Assembly: GCF_000144915.1 (NCBI RefSeq)
Contig: NC_014374.1
Span: 806,001-870,000 of the forward strand
Length of the DNA stretch: 64,000 nt
Reading direction: 5' to 3'
From: Acidilobus saccharovorans 345-15
GTDB taxonomy: Archaea; Thermoproteota; Thermoprotei_A; Sulfolobales; Acidilobaceae
In this document: positions 34,988 to 44,688 of the stretch, one piece after another
Layout: each line of letters starts with the position of its first letter
Numbering within the stretch: the stretch's first letter is position 1
The notes under the pieces: generated by a model
What the model saw: the letters and a program-made list of their open reading frames with translations, nothing else
What the model was told of the DNA's origin: nothing
Database searches by the model: none
Translations under genes and position numbers: made by a program

Positions 34988-35800
34988 TTGTCCGGGTTTG
35001 TAGGGCTAATAACTGACTTCGGGGATTCCGTCTATGACGGCATTGTGGAATCCGTCATAAAGTACGTGGATCCCTCCATAAACGTGATAAGAATTGATAA
35101 CGAGGTTCCGCACTTCTCCGTGCTCGCTGGGAGCTACATAACGTACTCCTCATACAGGTGGCTGCCGCCGGGCTCCGTAATAATGATAGTAGTTGACCCC
35201 GGAGTTGGGACCAGCAGGAGGGCAGTAGTCATAAGAACCAACAACTACTACTTTGTAGCACCCGACAACGGAGTGGCCTATGAGGCCGCCGCAGAGGACG
35301 GCATAAGGGAGGCCTATGCAATAAACTACTCCAGGGTCCGCTCGCTGGCCGGCGTCAAGGCATTCAACTCCTGGCCGCTCTCATACACGTTCCACGGCAG
35401 GGACGTCTTCGCTCCAGCGGCGGCCCTCATAGCCAAGGGGGTCCCACCGTCCCAGTTCGCCACCCCTATACCAGCTGGCTCCCTGGTGTCGCTTCGCCTC
35501 AGGTACAGCTTCCGTTCAGAGGGCGTCACGCGCACGAGGGTGGTCTACATAGACAAGTTCGGCAACGTCGCCCTAGGGCTCACGACAAGGGAGTACAGGC
35601 TGCCGCGCGGCAGGCTAGTGGTAAACGTCAAGGGCACCCAGCACCTGTTCACCACTGGCAGGACCTTCGCTGACGTCAGGCCTGGGGACGCCATAGCTTA
35701 CATAAACAGCTTCGGGTTCGTGGAGCTCGCGATAAACCAGGGCAGCGCTGCCTCGAAGCTTAACGTTAACGTAGGTGATGAGGTGTCGCTGATACCTTAG
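34988..35800 (+). CDS. S-adenosylmethionine hydrolase (hydroxide adenosyltransferase, DUF62)
   Basis: Splits SAM to adenosine and methionine using water; member of the fluorinase/chlorinase fold family. GLITDFGDSVYDG, VDPGVGTSRRAVV and PDNGVAYEA form the N-terminal binding site. FHGRDVFAPAAA supplies the conserved Arg-His part of the Asp-Arg-His set that marks hydroxide rather than halide users. Length (270) fits. TTG start. The gene's physiological role in archaea remains unclear, and it ends against a convergent FAD oxidoreductase with a four-base overlap. Confidence 0.9.
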   Translation: MSGFVGLITDFGDSVYDGIVESVIKYVDPSINVIRIDNEVPHFSVLAGSYITYSSYRWLPPGSVIMIVVDPGVGTSRRAVVIRTNNYYFVAPDNGVAYEAAAEDGIREAYAINYSRVRSLAGVKAFNSWPLSYTFHGRDVFAPAAALIAKGVPPSQFATPIPAGSLVSLRLRYSFRSEGVTRTRVVYIDKFGNVALGLTTREYRLPRGRLVVNVKGTQHLFTTGRTFADVRPGDAIAYINSFGFVELAINQGSAASKLNVNVGDEVSLIP

Positions 35801-36879
35801 CACTCGCAGAGCCTGTCAAAGGGCTCCCTGGGGCCGTTGAGCCTTCCATATAAGAGCCTTCTAGGCGAGAGCCTGCCGTCCTCTTTGCTGACTCCCTCGG
35901 CGACGTCCACTACTAGCCTTGCTAGGCCTGGTGAAAGCGTGAGTCCGGCTCCGTCGAGGCCAGTGAGTATATAATAGCCGTTGAGCTCGCCGACCACAGG
36001 CATGCCGTCTGAGGCTGATATGCACGGCGCTGCCCACGATGAGACGGGGTAGAAGTTCTCGGCGTCAGGCAGCCTGGCGGCCACAAGCTCCAGCACCTCA
36101 TACGCCTCGCCCTGGGATAGCCTGAAGCCATCCTCAGGCCTCACCAGCTGGGAGTCCCCACCCCCAACTATGGCCTGGCCCTCAGCCTCAGGCACCACAT
36201 AGAAGCCATTTATGTCGTCTTCAACTATCACGTTAGGCGTCTGACCCCGCACGCTGTGGGCAGAGCACCTGTATATAGTGAAGTTGTCCCTTAAGCCGAC
36301 GAGCTCTGGCGTCCAGGGCCCCGCCGCTATGAACTTCAGGTCCGCCTCCACTTCAAGGCCATTATAGAAGAGCCTGTCACCTTTTCGGATTACGGGACCC
36401 TCCTTCAAGGTGAAGCTCGCGTCGGCCAAAGCCTTGGTCAGGTGACCTAGGGCGTCGCCCGGACTTACTACCCCCTGCACCATAATGGAAACGGGCAAAT
36501 CGTCGTCGCCAGCGAGCTTCAGGTTTAGCCCTCTTAACTCCTCGAGCCTCAGCACGTCAGCGTCTATGCCCTCGAGCCTCAGGGTGGAGATTACGTCCTT
36601 AATGCAGTGAAGTTCCTCAGGCCTTGGTATCCATAAGGTTTTTGTCATCCTCTCCACTCCGAGCTCTGCATAAGCCTTCACGCCCTCTATGGCATATCCA
36701 AGTAATGACCTAGGAAGCTGTAACGATATTATGCCCGCGGCCCTTGATGAGGCCCCATAGCCGACGGAGTTCGCCTCATAGAGGGTCACGTCATAGCCTC
36801 TTCGAACAAGTTCATAAGATATCCAGAGGCCTGAGAGGCCGCCGCCTACGACTGCGGCCCTTCCTCGTCTATGCAACAT
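35797..36879 (-). CDS. FAD-dependent amino-acid oxidoreductase (DAO family)
   Basis: Flavoprotein of the D-amino acid oxidase/glycine oxidase/sarcosine oxidase group, about 360 residues. The N-terminal AVVGGGLSGLWISYELVRRGYDVTLYEA is a complete Rossmann FAD motif with the terminal Glu. GASSRAAGII and a C-terminal GLDGAGLTLSPGLARL complete the FAD site. ATG 36879, two residues before the core, is preferred to the start at 36927. It probably deaminates an imino or amino acid. The substrate is open, and no partner dehydrogenase subunits lie nearby. Confidence 0.85.
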   Translation of the reverse strand: MLHRRGRAAVVGGGLSGLWISYELVRRGYDVTLYEANSVGYGASSRAAGIISLQLPRSLLGYAIEGVKAYAELGVERMTKTLWIPRPEELHCIKDVISTLRLEGIDADVLRLEELRGLNLKLAGDDDLPVSIMVQGVVSPGDALGHLTKALADASFTLKEGPVIRKGDRLFYNGLEVEADLKFIAAGPWTPELVGLRDNFTIYRCSAHSVRGQTPNVIVEDDINGFYVVPEAEGQAIVGGGDSQLVRPEDGFRLSQGEAYEVLELVAARLPDAENFYPVSSWAAPCISASDGMPVVGELNGYYILTGLDGAGLTLSPGLARLVVDVAEGVSKEDGRLSPRRLLYGRLNGPREPFDRLCEC

Positions 36880-36983
36880 CGCACCTGTACGTTGACGGTA
36901 GTCCTGGAGGGTTATTAGCATTAGCATGTAGCTGCCGTGTCCAAAAGAAGGGATTGACTTAGAGGTTACAGATGGCGGCGCGG

Positions 36984-38201
36984 TTACCTCCTCATGGCCT
37001 CCGCGGCGAACTCGGCTATCCTCTTGACGCCTTCAACTATGTTATCCATGGACGTGGCGAAGCTGAACCTCACGAAGTCCCTGCCCAGCCTGTCAGGGAA
37101 CGTGGTGCCGGGCAGCACTAGGACTCCCTTCTCGTAAAGAAGCCTGTTGACCAGCTTGTCCACGCTGTCAAGCCCTAGGGCCTTCATGAGCTGCGAGACC
37201 CTCGGGAACATGTAGAAGGCGCCCTGCGGCTTGTAGGACTCGAAGCCAGGGACCTCCTTCAGCAGGTTGTAGAGCGCGTCCCTCCTCTTCCTGAACTCGT
37301 CTATCATGTTCCTCACGGGCGTCCAGTCGCCCCTGAGCGCGGCCACGCCGGCCTTCTGAGCTATGCTGGTTGCACAGCTGTATATTGAAACTGCCAAGTC
37401 AAGCATCCTGCTTATGACCTCGCGCCTTGCAACGAGGTAGCCCAGCCTCCAGCCAGTCATCGAGAAGGTCTTGGAGAAGCCGTTTATGTAGAGGAGGTTG
37501 TCCCTCCAGCCCGAGTGACTTATTGTGCTGCCGAACTCCCCCTCATATATGAAGTTATCATAGATCTCATCAGCGACCACTATAACGTTCTTCTTCGCCG
37601 CCACCTCCATTAGCTCCTCTACCTGCCTGGGGCCTATTACCACGCCAGTCGGGTTGTTGGGGTTGTTGAGGAAGAGCAACCTGGTCCTGTCAGTTATGGC
37701 CTCCTCAACTTTCCCTATGTCGAGGCTGAACCCCTTGCCCGGCTCGAAGTCCATGCTCACAAACCTTGGCCTAGCGCCGAAGAACTTCGTGACCTGGGCA
37801 TAAGCGTAGTAGCTGGGCTCTATTATTAACGCTTCGTCCCCGGGCCTCAGGTAGGCCGCCCCTGCCATGAAGAGGGCGGTCTTGGTGCCCGTGGTAACTA
37901 TTATCTCGTTTGGCTTGACGTCGGACTTATACCTGCTGTTGAGGTAGTCGGCTATGGCCTCCCTCAGCTCCGGTATGCCGGCCGTCTCCGTGTAGCCCGT
38001 GAAGCCCTGGTCAAGGGCGTCCTTGGCCGCCTCCCTTATGTGCTTGGGCGTCGGAAAGTCAGGCTGCCCTATGCCAAAGCTGATAACCTTAATTCCCTTG
38101 GACTCAAGCTCCCTTATAATCGGGAGGTAGCTGAAGGCGCTCTCTCCCTGTATTAAAAACATCTCCTGCTTGAGCCCCAGCGTCGGAGGCTCATTCGACA
38201 A
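36984..38201 (-). CDS. Class I/II PLP aminotransferase (AspC-like)
   Basis: Cytoplasmic aminotransferase of 405 residues. NNPNNPTGVV binds cofactor, DEIYDNFIYEG carries the pyridine-nitrogen Asp and stacking Tyr, and the Schiff-base Lys lies in NGFSKTFSMTGWRLGY near residue 240. RFSFATS near the end gives the carboxylate-binding Arg. Aspartate or aromatic amino acids with 2-oxoglutarate are likely substrates. TTG start with a CTTATAATT element about 38 bases upstream. Divergent from the next gene. Confidence 0.92.
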   Translation of the reverse strand: MSNEPPTLGLKQEMFLIQGESAFSYLPIIRELESKGIKVISFGIGQPDFPTPKHIREAAKDALDQGFTGYTETAGIPELREAIADYLNSRYKSDVKPNEIIVTTGTKTALFMAGAAYLRPGDEALIIEPSYYAYAQVTKFFGARPRFVSMDFEPGKGFSLDIGKVEEAITDRTRLLFLNNPNNPTGVVIGPRQVEELMEVAAKKNVIVVADEIYDNFIYEGEFGSTISHSGWRDNLLYINGFSKTFSMTGWRLGYLVARREVISRMLDLAVSIYSCATSIAQKAGVAALRGDWTPVRNMIDEFRKRRDALYNLLKEVPGFESYKPQGAFYMFPRVSQLMKALGLDSVDKLVNRLLYEKGVLVLPGTTFPDRLGRDFVRFSFATSMDNIVEGVKRIAEFAAEAMRR

Positions 38202-38303
38202 TTTTCAGGCACCAAAGTTAACTTGTACTGTCAGAAATTATAAGGATTTGAGATACAGATAGGGACATCTGAAGTATTTAATCTATAAGAGAACCCGCTA
38301 CTA

Positions 38304-38316
38304 CGTATTAAATACG
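38304..38316. promoter_or_regulatory. Palindromic TATA region CGTATT-A-AATACG
   Basis: A perfect 13-bp palindrome that contains the TATA element (TATTAAATA) for the gene starting at 38348. A protein that binds the palindrome would compete directly with TBP. Confidence 0.45.
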
Positions 38317-38347
38317 CTTTGGAGAGGACAACTAGAGGGGGAGCCTA

Positions 38348-38923
38348 TTGGCAAAGCTGCAAGTTAGGTGGTTCAAAAGGAGGACGCTGACAATAGGCCC
38401 AGTGGAGCTTGAGGTGATGAACCCAGTCGCCGATGACACAATAGAGGTCAGCGGCAACGTCCTGGACTCGATGCTTACTGAGGCCGACAAGTTAATGAGG
38501 AACAGGAAGGGGGACTTCGTCATAATCGTTGGTGAGACGCCCGAGACCAAGTACGTCATTGGCGAGGGGGTCAGGGACAGAGCGGGAACCAGGCAGCTGA
38601 GCGCCCTGCCCAGGAGGCTCCTGAAGCTCGCGGTTATAAGGCTAGGCTCCCTCTCCTCAGTTCAAACAGAGGGCATGGCAAAGTTCTCCCTGAGCTCGCT
38701 GGAGTGGTACGACGCCCCGCCAGACACCTACATATTCGACGGGCCGCTCAAGGCAGAGGACGACGTTGAGTACGTCGTGCTCCAGCTGGAGGACGGGATC
38801 AGGATTGTAAGGGCCCCGAGGCTCGCGAGGCTCCTGCTATCCTTGAGGCCTCCTGTCTCACAAGATCAAGGATCTCAGGGTGATGAGAGCGAAGAAGGTG
38901 AAGGTAGTAGCCCCGAGGAGTGA
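38348..38923 (+). CDS. Conserved hypothetical protein with acidic tail
   Basis: Unrecognised 191-residue cytoplasmic protein. An N-terminal beta-rich half (VRWFKRRTLTIGPVELEVMNPV) leads to DFVIIVGETPETKYVIGEGV, then a C-terminal region with YVVLQLEDGIRIVRAPRLARLL. It ends in a 20-residue acidic, Ser/Gly-rich tail. TTG start with GAGGGGG upstream and a palindromic TATA promoter. The last 125 bases overlap the zinc-finger gene on the opposite strand, which is exactly where the low-complexity tail is encoded. Confidence 0.7.
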   Translation: MAKLQVRWFKRRTLTIGPVELEVMNPVADDTIEVSGNVLDSMLTEADKLMRNRKGDFVIIVGETPETKYVIGEGVRDRAGTRQLSALPRRLLKLAVIRLGSLSSVQTEGMAKFSLSSLEWYDAPPDTYIFDGPLKAEDDVEYVVLQLEDGIRIVRAPRLARLLLSLRPPVSQDQGSQGDESEEGEGSSPEE

Positions 38924-39131
38924 AGGATCCCCTCCTCTCATTGCAGAGGGCGCAGGTGAGAACCCCATCCTTAAGGCTCCTCAGCCTCATGCCGACAAGC
39001 TTTACAGCCTCGGCGTAGTGGCCTGAAAGGATTCCGAGCTCGGCGCTCTCGGGGCTCTCAAGGCCGCTGGCTATTTTGGCCACATGTTCAACTATAACGT
39101 ATTCTAATAGCTCTGAGCTCCTCCTGGACAA
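38799..39131 (-). CDS. Small protein with C2H2-type zinc finger
   Basis: A 110-residue, mostly helical protein. CALCNERRGSFTPRGYYLHLLRSHH gives a Cys-x2-Cys ... His-x4/5-His arrangement typical of archaeal C2H2-like fingers, so nucleic-acid or protein binding is likely. Its C-terminal third is antisense to the acidic tail of the convergent neighbour. The finger itself lies partly outside the overlap, which favours a genuine gene. No known family name can be given. Confidence 0.6.
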   Translation of the reverse strand: MSRRSSELLEYVIVEHVAKIASGLESPESAELGILSGHYAEAVKLVGMRLRSLKDGVLTCALCNERRGSFTPRGYYLHLLRSHHPEILDLVRQEASRIAGASRASGPLQS

Positions 39132-39186
39132 CTTGCCTCAAGGTAATATCACACTTTGACGGTTAAAAGCGAGGGGGAACATTGGG

Positions 39187-39522
39187 TCAAGCCTTAGCCT
39201 GCTGACCCCTGGGCGAAACTGAGCCTTCAAGCCAGGAGAGGTACTCCGGAAGCCCCCTCTCAACCCTGAGCGCCAGGACCTCAGGCACCTTATACGGGTG
39301 GACCCTCCTTATGAGCTCCTCAAGCCTGTCGTAGGCCTCCTCCGTGGTCTTTATTATAAGCAGGTCCTCCTCAGCCTCCTCTACCTTGCCCTCCCACCAG
39401 TAGGAGCTGTGGACCCCAGGTATCACGTTAACGCAGGCCGCTACCTTGCCGTCCAGCAGCTCCTTGGCTATCCTGGTGCCGTCGCCCTTGGGCGCCGTCA
39501 CCAGGACCACGAGGGCCGCCAA
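39187..39522 (-). CDS. cutA: CutA1 divalent-cation tolerance protein
   Basis: Small trimeric cytoplasmic protein (111 residues) of the PII-like ferredoxin fold. VVLVTAPKGDGTRIAKELLDGKVAACVNVIPGVHSSYWW covers the conserved Cys and the ExxxE/W region, with TTEEAYDRLEELIRRVHPYKVPEVLAL diagnostic. Linked to metal tolerance in bacteria, its exact activity is unsettled. Three bases separate it from the upstream zinc-ribbon gene, so they form one unit. Confidence 0.92.
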   Translation of the reverse strand: MAALVVLVTAPKGDGTRIAKELLDGKVAACVNVIPGVHSSYWWEGKVEEAEEDLLIIKTTEEAYDRLEELIRRVHPYKVPEVLALRVERGLPEYLSWLEGSVSPRGQQAKA

Positions 39523-39525
39523 GGC

Positions 39526-39858
39526 CTAGCCCTCTTCCTCGGGCGGCTCGTCGTTAAAGTTCTGTATGTCGCTTAGGTCGAGCGTTATGGTCTCTCCCTC
39601 CTCCTTTTCAGTGGTCTGCGGGACCCCGGCCCCCTCCTCCTCGCCGCTCTTGAACTTCTTTATCACGGCCTTCCAGGTGTGGCCGTTGGGGCACCTGAAG
39701 GCGCCCATAACTGTTATCGTCACCCTTCCCTCCCTGTCAGGTATTGGCGACACCAGCGTCCAAGTCCTCTCTGGGTCCGTGACTCTGACGCCGCACACGG
39801 GGCACGTGAACGGGTCCCCTGACTTACCCTTGGACTTCCTTGGCAAGCTTCCGCCCAC
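39526..39858 (-). CDS. Zinc-ribbon protein with acidic C-terminus
   Basis: A 110-residue basic-to-acidic protein. FTCPVCGVRV and FRCPNGHTW supply CxxC and CxxxH ligand pairs of a zinc ribbon enclosing a beta hairpin. The last 40 residues are acidic and low-complexity. Such ribbons occur in archaeal transcription and RNA proteins, but the family cannot be named. First gene of the unit with cutA. TTAAAATACC upstream (near 39879-39888, read leftward) may be part of its promoter. Confidence 0.7.
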   Translation of the reverse strand: MGGSLPRKSKGKSGDPFTCPVCGVRVTDPERTWTLVSPIPDREGRVTITVMGAFRCPNGHTWKAVIKKFKSGEEEGAGVPQTTEKEEGETITLDLSDIQNFNDEPPEEEG

Positions 39859-40004
39859 TGGCCTCCTGACCCTTAGCGTTAAAATACCTAATAGGGTGCC
39901 TTGCGTCTGCAGCTTAATAAGAGGCCTCGGTCAAGGCCTGTGGCGGCGTAGGCGGAGCCCATCGCTTTTTACCTAGGGCCCTCACTGGCCACGCGGTGAG
40001 CTGA

Positions 40005-41303
40005 GTGGCCAGCGACGAGGACTTCATTATATCCTCGGTGCACGGCGTCCTAGCCCTCGACTCGAGGGGAAACCCCACGGTTAAGGTAATAGCTAAGACG
40101 AAGGCTGGGGTAGGCGTAGGCATAGCGCCCAGCGGGGCTAGCAAGAGCAGCAAGGAGGCCATAGAGAAGAGGGACGGCGGCAGGGGCTGGGGCGGCATGG
40201 GAGTTAACCAGGCGCTGTCAAACGTTAACACCATAGTCGCCCCCAGGCTCATAGGCCTCGACTCAAGGAAGCAGTCGCTTATAGACGGGGTCCTGATAGA
40301 GATAGACGGCACCCCTAACAAGTCAAGGCTCGGAGGTAACGTCACCACCGCGACCAGCATAGCGGTAGCTAAGGCGGCCGCGGCCTCCTCAGGGGTTGAG
40401 CTCTACGAGTACCTTGGAGGGCCAGGAGCTAAGGTGCTGCCGACCCCCCTCATGAACGTCATAAACGGGGGAGTGCACGCGGGCAACAACCTAGCCTTCC
40501 AGGAGTTCATAATAATACCTGCAGGCGCCCCCACGTTCACTGAAGCCATGAGGATGGCCGTTGAGGTCTACAAGTCCCTCAAGAGCTACCTAAGCGACAA
40601 GTATGGCAAGACGTCAACTAATGTGGGCGACGAGGGGGGCTACGCGCCGCCTATGAACGAGGTCAGGGAGCCCCTCGAGGCCCTGAGGGCGGCCATAAAG
40701 GCCGCAGGGTACGAGCTGGGCTCTGACTTCTTCCTGGGCATTGACGCGGCCTCCTCAGAGTTCTACGACCCTGAGAAGAAGGCCTACAGGGTTGACGGAA
40801 AGCTGTACGACCCTGGCTCGCTCCTCGACCTCTACGTTCAGCTTGTCGACGAGTTCAGCATAGCCTACCTCGAGGACCCCTTCCACGAGGAGGACCTGCA
40901 GCACTTCTCTGAGATAACTGCAAAGCTCGGCTCCAGGGTCCTCATAGTTGGCGATGACCTCTACGCTACTAACGTCAAGTACCTGCAGGAGGGCATCAAG
41001 GCCAGGGCGACCAACGGGGCCCTGGTCAAAGTAAACCAGGTGGGCACCCTCACGGAGACCCTGGACTACATAAGGGTCGCCAGGAACGCCGGCATAAGGC
41101 CCGTCATAAGCCACAGGAGCGGGGACACCGAGGACCCGTTCATAGCTGACCTCGCAGTTGCGGTCGGCGCCGGCGTGATAAAGACCGGCGCCCCGGCCAG
41201 GAGCGAGAGGCTGGCCAAGTACAACAGACTCCTTGAGATAGAGGACTCCCTGGGCCCGATGGCGACCTACGCAGGCAGGGAGCCCTTCATTACCAGGGCC
41301 TGA
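40005..41303 (+). CDS. eno: Enolase
   Basis: Interconverts 2-phosphoglycerate and phosphoenolpyruvate in glycolysis/gluconeogenesis. All landmarks are present in 432 residues: [12 protein letters not shown] at the N-terminus, [16 protein letters not shown] near 145, the metal ligands in [11 protein letters not shown] and [10 protein letters not shown], the catalytic Lys in [14 protein letters not shown] near 342, and [21 protein letters not shown] start with GGTGA five bases upstream and a TTTTTA element about 40 bases upstream. Confidence 0.97.
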   Translation: MASDEDFIISSVHGVLALDSRGNPTVKVIAKTKAGVGVGIAPSGASKSSKEAIEKRDGGRGWGGMGVNQALSNVNTIVAPRLIGLDSRKQSLIDGVLIEIDGTPNKSRLGGNVTTATSIAVAKAAAASSGVELYEYLGGPGAKVLPTPLMNVINGGVHAGNNLAFQEFIIIPAGAPTFTEAMRMAVEVYKSLKSYLSDKYGKTSTNVGDEGGYAPPMNEVREPLEALRAAIKAAGYELGSDFFLGIDAASSEFYDPEKKAYRVDGKLYDPGSLLDLYVQLVDEFSIAYLEDPFHEEDLQHFSEITAKLGSRVLIVGDDLYATNVKYLQEGIKARATNGALVKVNQVGTLTETLDYIRVARNAGIRPVISHRSGDTEDPFIADLAVAVGAGVIKTGAPARSERLAKYNRLLEIEDSLGPMATYAGREPFITRA

Positions 41304-41356
41304 GGCCCACATCTGAGCTTATTTTTAGCGGCCCCTCCCTAGGCCGGGGAAGCCAA

Positions 41357-42601
41357 GTGGAGGTCAAGGTCAAGGACCCCTCGCTCGCCGGCGAGGGCAG
41401 GCTTAAGATAGAGTGGGCCGAGGCCCACATGCCCGTCCTTATGGAGCTCAGGCGCAGGTACCAGGACAAGAAGCCCCTGAGGGGCTACAGGATCTCAGCG
41501 GCCCTTCACGTCACCAAGGAGACGGCCGTGCTCATAAGGACCCTGAAGGCGTGGGGCGCCGAGGTATCCCTGGTGCCAAGCAACCCCCTCTCAACGCAGG
41601 ACGACGTGGCCGCGGCCCTGGCCGATGAAGGCATAGCGGTGAGGGCCTGGAGGGGCATGAACGAGCAGGAGTACTTTGAGGCCATAAGGGAGGCCGCCAG
41701 GTCCTCCCCTGACGTAGTGGTAGATGACGGCGCTGACCTCCATGTGACCCTCCACGAGGAGATGCCCAGCGTGGCTAAGAACGTCATTGGGGGCAACGAG
41801 GAGACTACAACAGGGGTCATAAGGCTCAAGGCCCTGGAGGCCAGCGGGAGGCTCCTCTACCCCGTCATAGCAGTTAACAACGCGCTGACCAAGTACCTCT
41901 TCGACAACAGGTACGGCACCGGCCAGAGCGCGCTGGACGGCGTGCTCAGGGCCACTAACGTGCTCCTCGCGGGCAAGAGGCTTGTGGTAGCCGGCTACGG
42001 CTGGGTCGGAAGGGGCATAGCAATAAGGGCCAGAGGCATGGGGGCCAGGGTTATAGTCACCGAGGTTGACCCGATAAGGGCCCTTGAGGCGGTTATGGAC
42101 GGCTTTGACGTGATGAGCATGGACGAGGCCGCGCCCCTGGGCGACATATTCATAACGGCCACGGGGGACAAGGACGTCATAAGGAAGGAGCACATGCTCA
42201 AGATGAAGGACGGGGCGATACTTGCTAACGCCGGCCACTTTAACGTTGAGGTGAGCGTGACGGACCTGGAGTCCATAGCAAAGTCCAAGAGGGAGATAAG
42301 GCCGAACACCGTGGAGTACGTGCTGCCCGACGGCAGGAGGCTCTACCTCCTGGCAGAGGGAAGGCTCGTCAACCTGGTCGCGGCTGAGGGACACCCAAGC
42401 GAGGTCATGGACATGAGCTTCGCTAACCAGGCCCTCTCGGTTCTATATCACATAAACAACAGGGGGAGGCTGCAGCCCAAGGTTTATGACGTGCCCCTTG
42501 AGCAGGACCAGGAGGTGGCCAGGCTGAAGCTAAGAACCATGGGCATAAATATAGATGAACTCACGCCGGAGCAGCAGGAGTACCTGAGGAGCTGGAAATG
42601 A
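41357..42601 (+). CDS. ahcY: S-adenosylhomocysteinase
   Basis: Hydrolyses S-adenosylhomocysteine to adenosine and homocysteine, relieving product inhibition of methyltransferases. The 414-residue protein has [42 protein letters not shown], the NAD-binding [21 protein letters not shown] near 210, and the C-terminal [26 protein letters not shown]. The length is the short archaeal form. Its stop overlaps the ATG of the next gene (ATGA), so it heads a four-gene operon. Confidence 0.96.
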   Translation: MEVKVKDPSLAGEGRLKIEWAEAHMPVLMELRRRYQDKKPLRGYRISAALHVTKETAVLIRTLKAWGAEVSLVPSNPLSTQDDVAAALADEGIAVRAWRGMNEQEYFEAIREAARSSPDVVVDDGADLHVTLHEEMPSVAKNVIGGNEETTTGVIRLKALEASGRLLYPVIAVNNALTKYLFDNRYGTGQSALDGVLRATNVLLAGKRLVVAGYGWVGRGIAIRARGMGARVIVTEVDPIRALEAVMDGFDVMSMDEAAPLGDIFITATGDKDVIRKEHMLKMKDGAILANAGHFNVEVSVTDLESIAKSKREIRPNTVEYVLPDGRRLYLLAEGRLVNLVAAEGHPSEVMDMSFANQALSVLYHINNRGRLQPKVYDVPLEQDQEVARLKLRTMGINIDELTPEQQEYLRSWK

Positions 42602-43728
42602 ATGGAGCCACTGCGGTCCTGGCGGCGGCCCTGTTTGTTGTGGCCTGGCTCCTGCTATACGTTAGCCTGAGGAACCGAAAGGTCGAAGGCCTCACGGTTT
42701 ACCCCTTTATCCTGATTTACAGGCTGAGATACTCCAGGAGCCCCCTGAGGCCGGGGCTTGAGTCAAAGCTTGTAAAAGTTTACGGCGTTGCGGGCCTGGC
42801 GGCGACGGCTTTTGCCATGGGCTACTTCTACTTTGTCAGCGGCTCCCTGTTCCTTGAGAGGTACCTCGTCAGGGCCCCGCAGGCGAGCGCCGAGGGCTTC
42901 GTGCCCCTCATACCGGGGGTCACGGTAGGCCTCTATGAGTTCATGTTCATACTGATAGCCGTTGGCGTGGCTGTCCTAGTTCACGAGTTCTCCCACGCCA
43001 TTGTCTCAAGGGCCGCTGGCGTGCCCGTGAAGGGGGCCGGCCTGCTGCTAATGGCCTTCGTGCCCGCGGCCTTTGTGGAGCCAGACGAGGGGTCCCTCAA
43101 GGCTGCCCCGCTAAGGTCAAAGGTAATGATATACGCGGCCGGCGTGGCCTCCAACGTTGCCCTGGGCTTCCTCTTCGCCTACATCATGTCATTACTTATA
43201 CCGTCGCTGGCCTCCGGCATAACCATAGTGTCCGTGGAGGCGAACAGCCCAGCTTACGTCGCTGGCCTGCTGCCCGGCATGAAAATCATAGCAATAAACG
43301 GCGCGCCCGTGAGGACCGTCACCCAGGGGCTCCAGGAACTGATAAAGGCCGGCGCTGAGGGCGCGGCGCCTGCCAACGTCACCCTGACCGTGATATACAA
43401 CGGACTTGAAAAGGCCGTGACAGTCGTCAAGCCTGCCGGGGTGGACCACATAGGCATAGAGGTTGTCCAGAGCTTCAGGCTCAACTGGCTCGTGGAGCTC
43501 CTCACGTCATTCTACGTTGTTAACATGGGCCTAGCGCTCATCAACGCCGCCCCCTTCGCCTTCCCGCTCCCAGGCTTCGGCGTGGAGAGCGACGGGGGGC
43601 AGATGCTCAGGGAGGTGCTGTCAAGGGCCGCGGGCAGGCTAGGCTACGCTATATCAGCTGGGGTTGAGATGGCAACCTTGCTCCTCATAATAAGCCTCCT
43701 GACGCTCGCGCCCGTCAGGCTCCCGTGA
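42598..43728 (+). CDS. Site-2 protease family metalloprotease (M50) with PDZ domain
   Basis: Membrane-embedded zinc protease, 376 residues. [16 protein letters not shown] near 125 is the HExxH site within a membrane segment. A PDZ-like domain (about 200-285, with [22 protein letters not shown]) precedes [10 protein letters not shown], the second metal-binding motif in which DG is kept but the usual NPDG preface is altered. About six hydrophobic segments are present. It probably cleaves membrane-bound regulators within the bilayer. It is translated together with ahcY and followed immediately by a phosphoesterase. Confidence 0.88.
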   Translation: MNGATAVLAAALFVVAWLLLYVSLRNRKVEGLTVYPFILIYRLRYSRSPLRPGLESKLVKVYGVAGLAATAFAMGYFYFVSGSLFLERYLVRAPQASAEGFVPLIPGVTVGLYEFMFILIAVGVAVLVHEFSHAIVSRAAGVPVKGAGLLLMAFVPAAFVEPDEGSLKAAPLRSKVMIYAAGVASNVALGFLFAYIMSLLIPSLASGITIVSVEANSPAYVAGLLPGMKIIAINGAPVRTVTQGLQELIKAGAEGAAPANVTLTVIYNGLEKAVTVVKPAGVDHIGIEVVQSFRLNWLVELLTSFYVVNMGLALINAAPFAFPLPGFGVESDGGQMLREVLSRAAGRLGYAISAGVEMATLLLIISLLTLAPVRLP

Positions 43729-43776
43729 GTGCTAAGGAAAATAAGTTCCCCCAACCACGCCAGAGGGGGTAACGCC

Positions 43777-44286
43777 TTGTTAATGGCCGTCATAAGTGAC
43801 TCGCATGACGATGTGGCCTCTATGAGGCTGGCGGCCGCTAAGGTGAAGTCCCTTGGGGTAAAGCTTATCATACACCTGGGCGACATAATATCGCCGTTCA
43901 CGCTCAGGGAGCTCGGTCAATCTGGGGCGAGGGTGGAGGCCGTTTTTGGCAACAACGACGGCGAGTTTGAGATGTTAAGCGAGGTTGCCAGGTCGCTTGG
44001 AGGCAGGATAGGGAGGTGGCCAAGGGTCCTGGACATAGATGGAAGGAGGATCCTCGTAATGCACGGCCAGGGGCCTGCTGATAGCACCGTTGAGCTTGCC
44101 CACGCTCTTGCTGAGTCGGGCAGGTACAGCGGGGTCCTCTATGGGCACACCCACCAGCAGGAGCTCACCTATGAGAGGGGGGTGCTGATACTGAACCCAG
44201 GCCCGCTGGCTTCATTCCTTGGGGGACCGTACATGGCTTTGCTTGAGACGACCTCCATGGCGGCTAAGCTTGTGAGGCTGAGCTGA
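43777..44286 (+). CDS. Metallophosphoesterase (MJ0936/YfcE type)
   Basis: Calcineurin-like phosphodiesterase of about 165-170 residues. AVISDSHDD, HLGDII, GNNDGE, VMHGQG and YGHTHQQ give the complete two-metal site. TTG 43777, behind GGGGGT, is chosen. ATG 43783 and a longer GTG 43729 are alternatives, the last adding an atypical N-terminus. Homologues hydrolyse cyclic or bis-phosphate esters in vitro. The physiological substrate is unknown. It lies between the M50 protease and a JAMM peptidase. Confidence 0.88.
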   Translation: MLMAVISDSHDDVASMRLAAAKVKSLGVKLIIHLGDIISPFTLRELGQSGARVEAVFGNNDGEFEMLSEVARSLGGRIGRWPRVLDIDGRRILVMHGQGPADSTVELAHALAESGRYSGVLYGHTHQQELTYERGVLILNPGPLASFLGGPYMALLETTSMAAKLVRLS

Positions 44287-44670
44287 TTGAGGAGCCTAGT
44301 TATCGGCAGGGGCCTCGCGGAGCACCTCAGGATGCTCTCCATGGGGAGGAGCGAGGAGACGGGGCTATGCCTTGGGATAGGCAACAGGGTGCTCGCGCTG
44401 GAGCCGGCCGAGAACGTGCTGAGGTCGCCGACTGAGTTCATGGCCAACCCGCTCGACATAGTTGCCGGCTATGCAGTAGCAGAGAACCTAGGAGTGGAGG
44501 TCGTAGCGCTTTACCACACGCATCCCGGCGGCCTCCCTGTGCCAAGCGATAAGGACGCCGAGGGCATGAGGCTCTGGCCGCTTCCATGGATAATAGCCTC
44601 GAGGAGCGGCCTAAGGGCGTGGGTTTTAAGCAATGACGCGCCTGAAGAGATAGCTATTGAAATTGTGTAG
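44287..44670 (+). CDS. JAMM/MPN+ metallopeptidase
   Basis: Cytoplasmic zinc isopeptidase-like protein of 127 residues. The full motif is visible: Glu in SEETG near residue 22, then YHTHPGGLPVPSDKD near 78 (H-x-H-P ... S-x2-D). Archaeal members remove ubiquitin-like SAMP modifiers from proteins or trim sulfur-carrier proteins. No modifier gene is in the window. It abuts the phosphoesterase stop without a gap, as the last gene of the ahcY operon. Confidence 0.88.
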   Translation: MRSLVIGRGLAEHLRMLSMGRSEETGLCLGIGNRVLALEPAENVLRSPTEFMANPLDIVAGYAVAENLGVEVVALYHTHPGGLPVPSDKDAEGMRLWPLPWIIASRSGLRAWVLSNDAPEEIAIEIV

Positions 44671-44688
44671 TCCGAGTATAAACGAAAG

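Noticed and set aside
41591-42394. 267-codon minus-strand frame inside ahcY
   Set aside because: Antisense shadow of a complete S-adenosylhomocysteinase.
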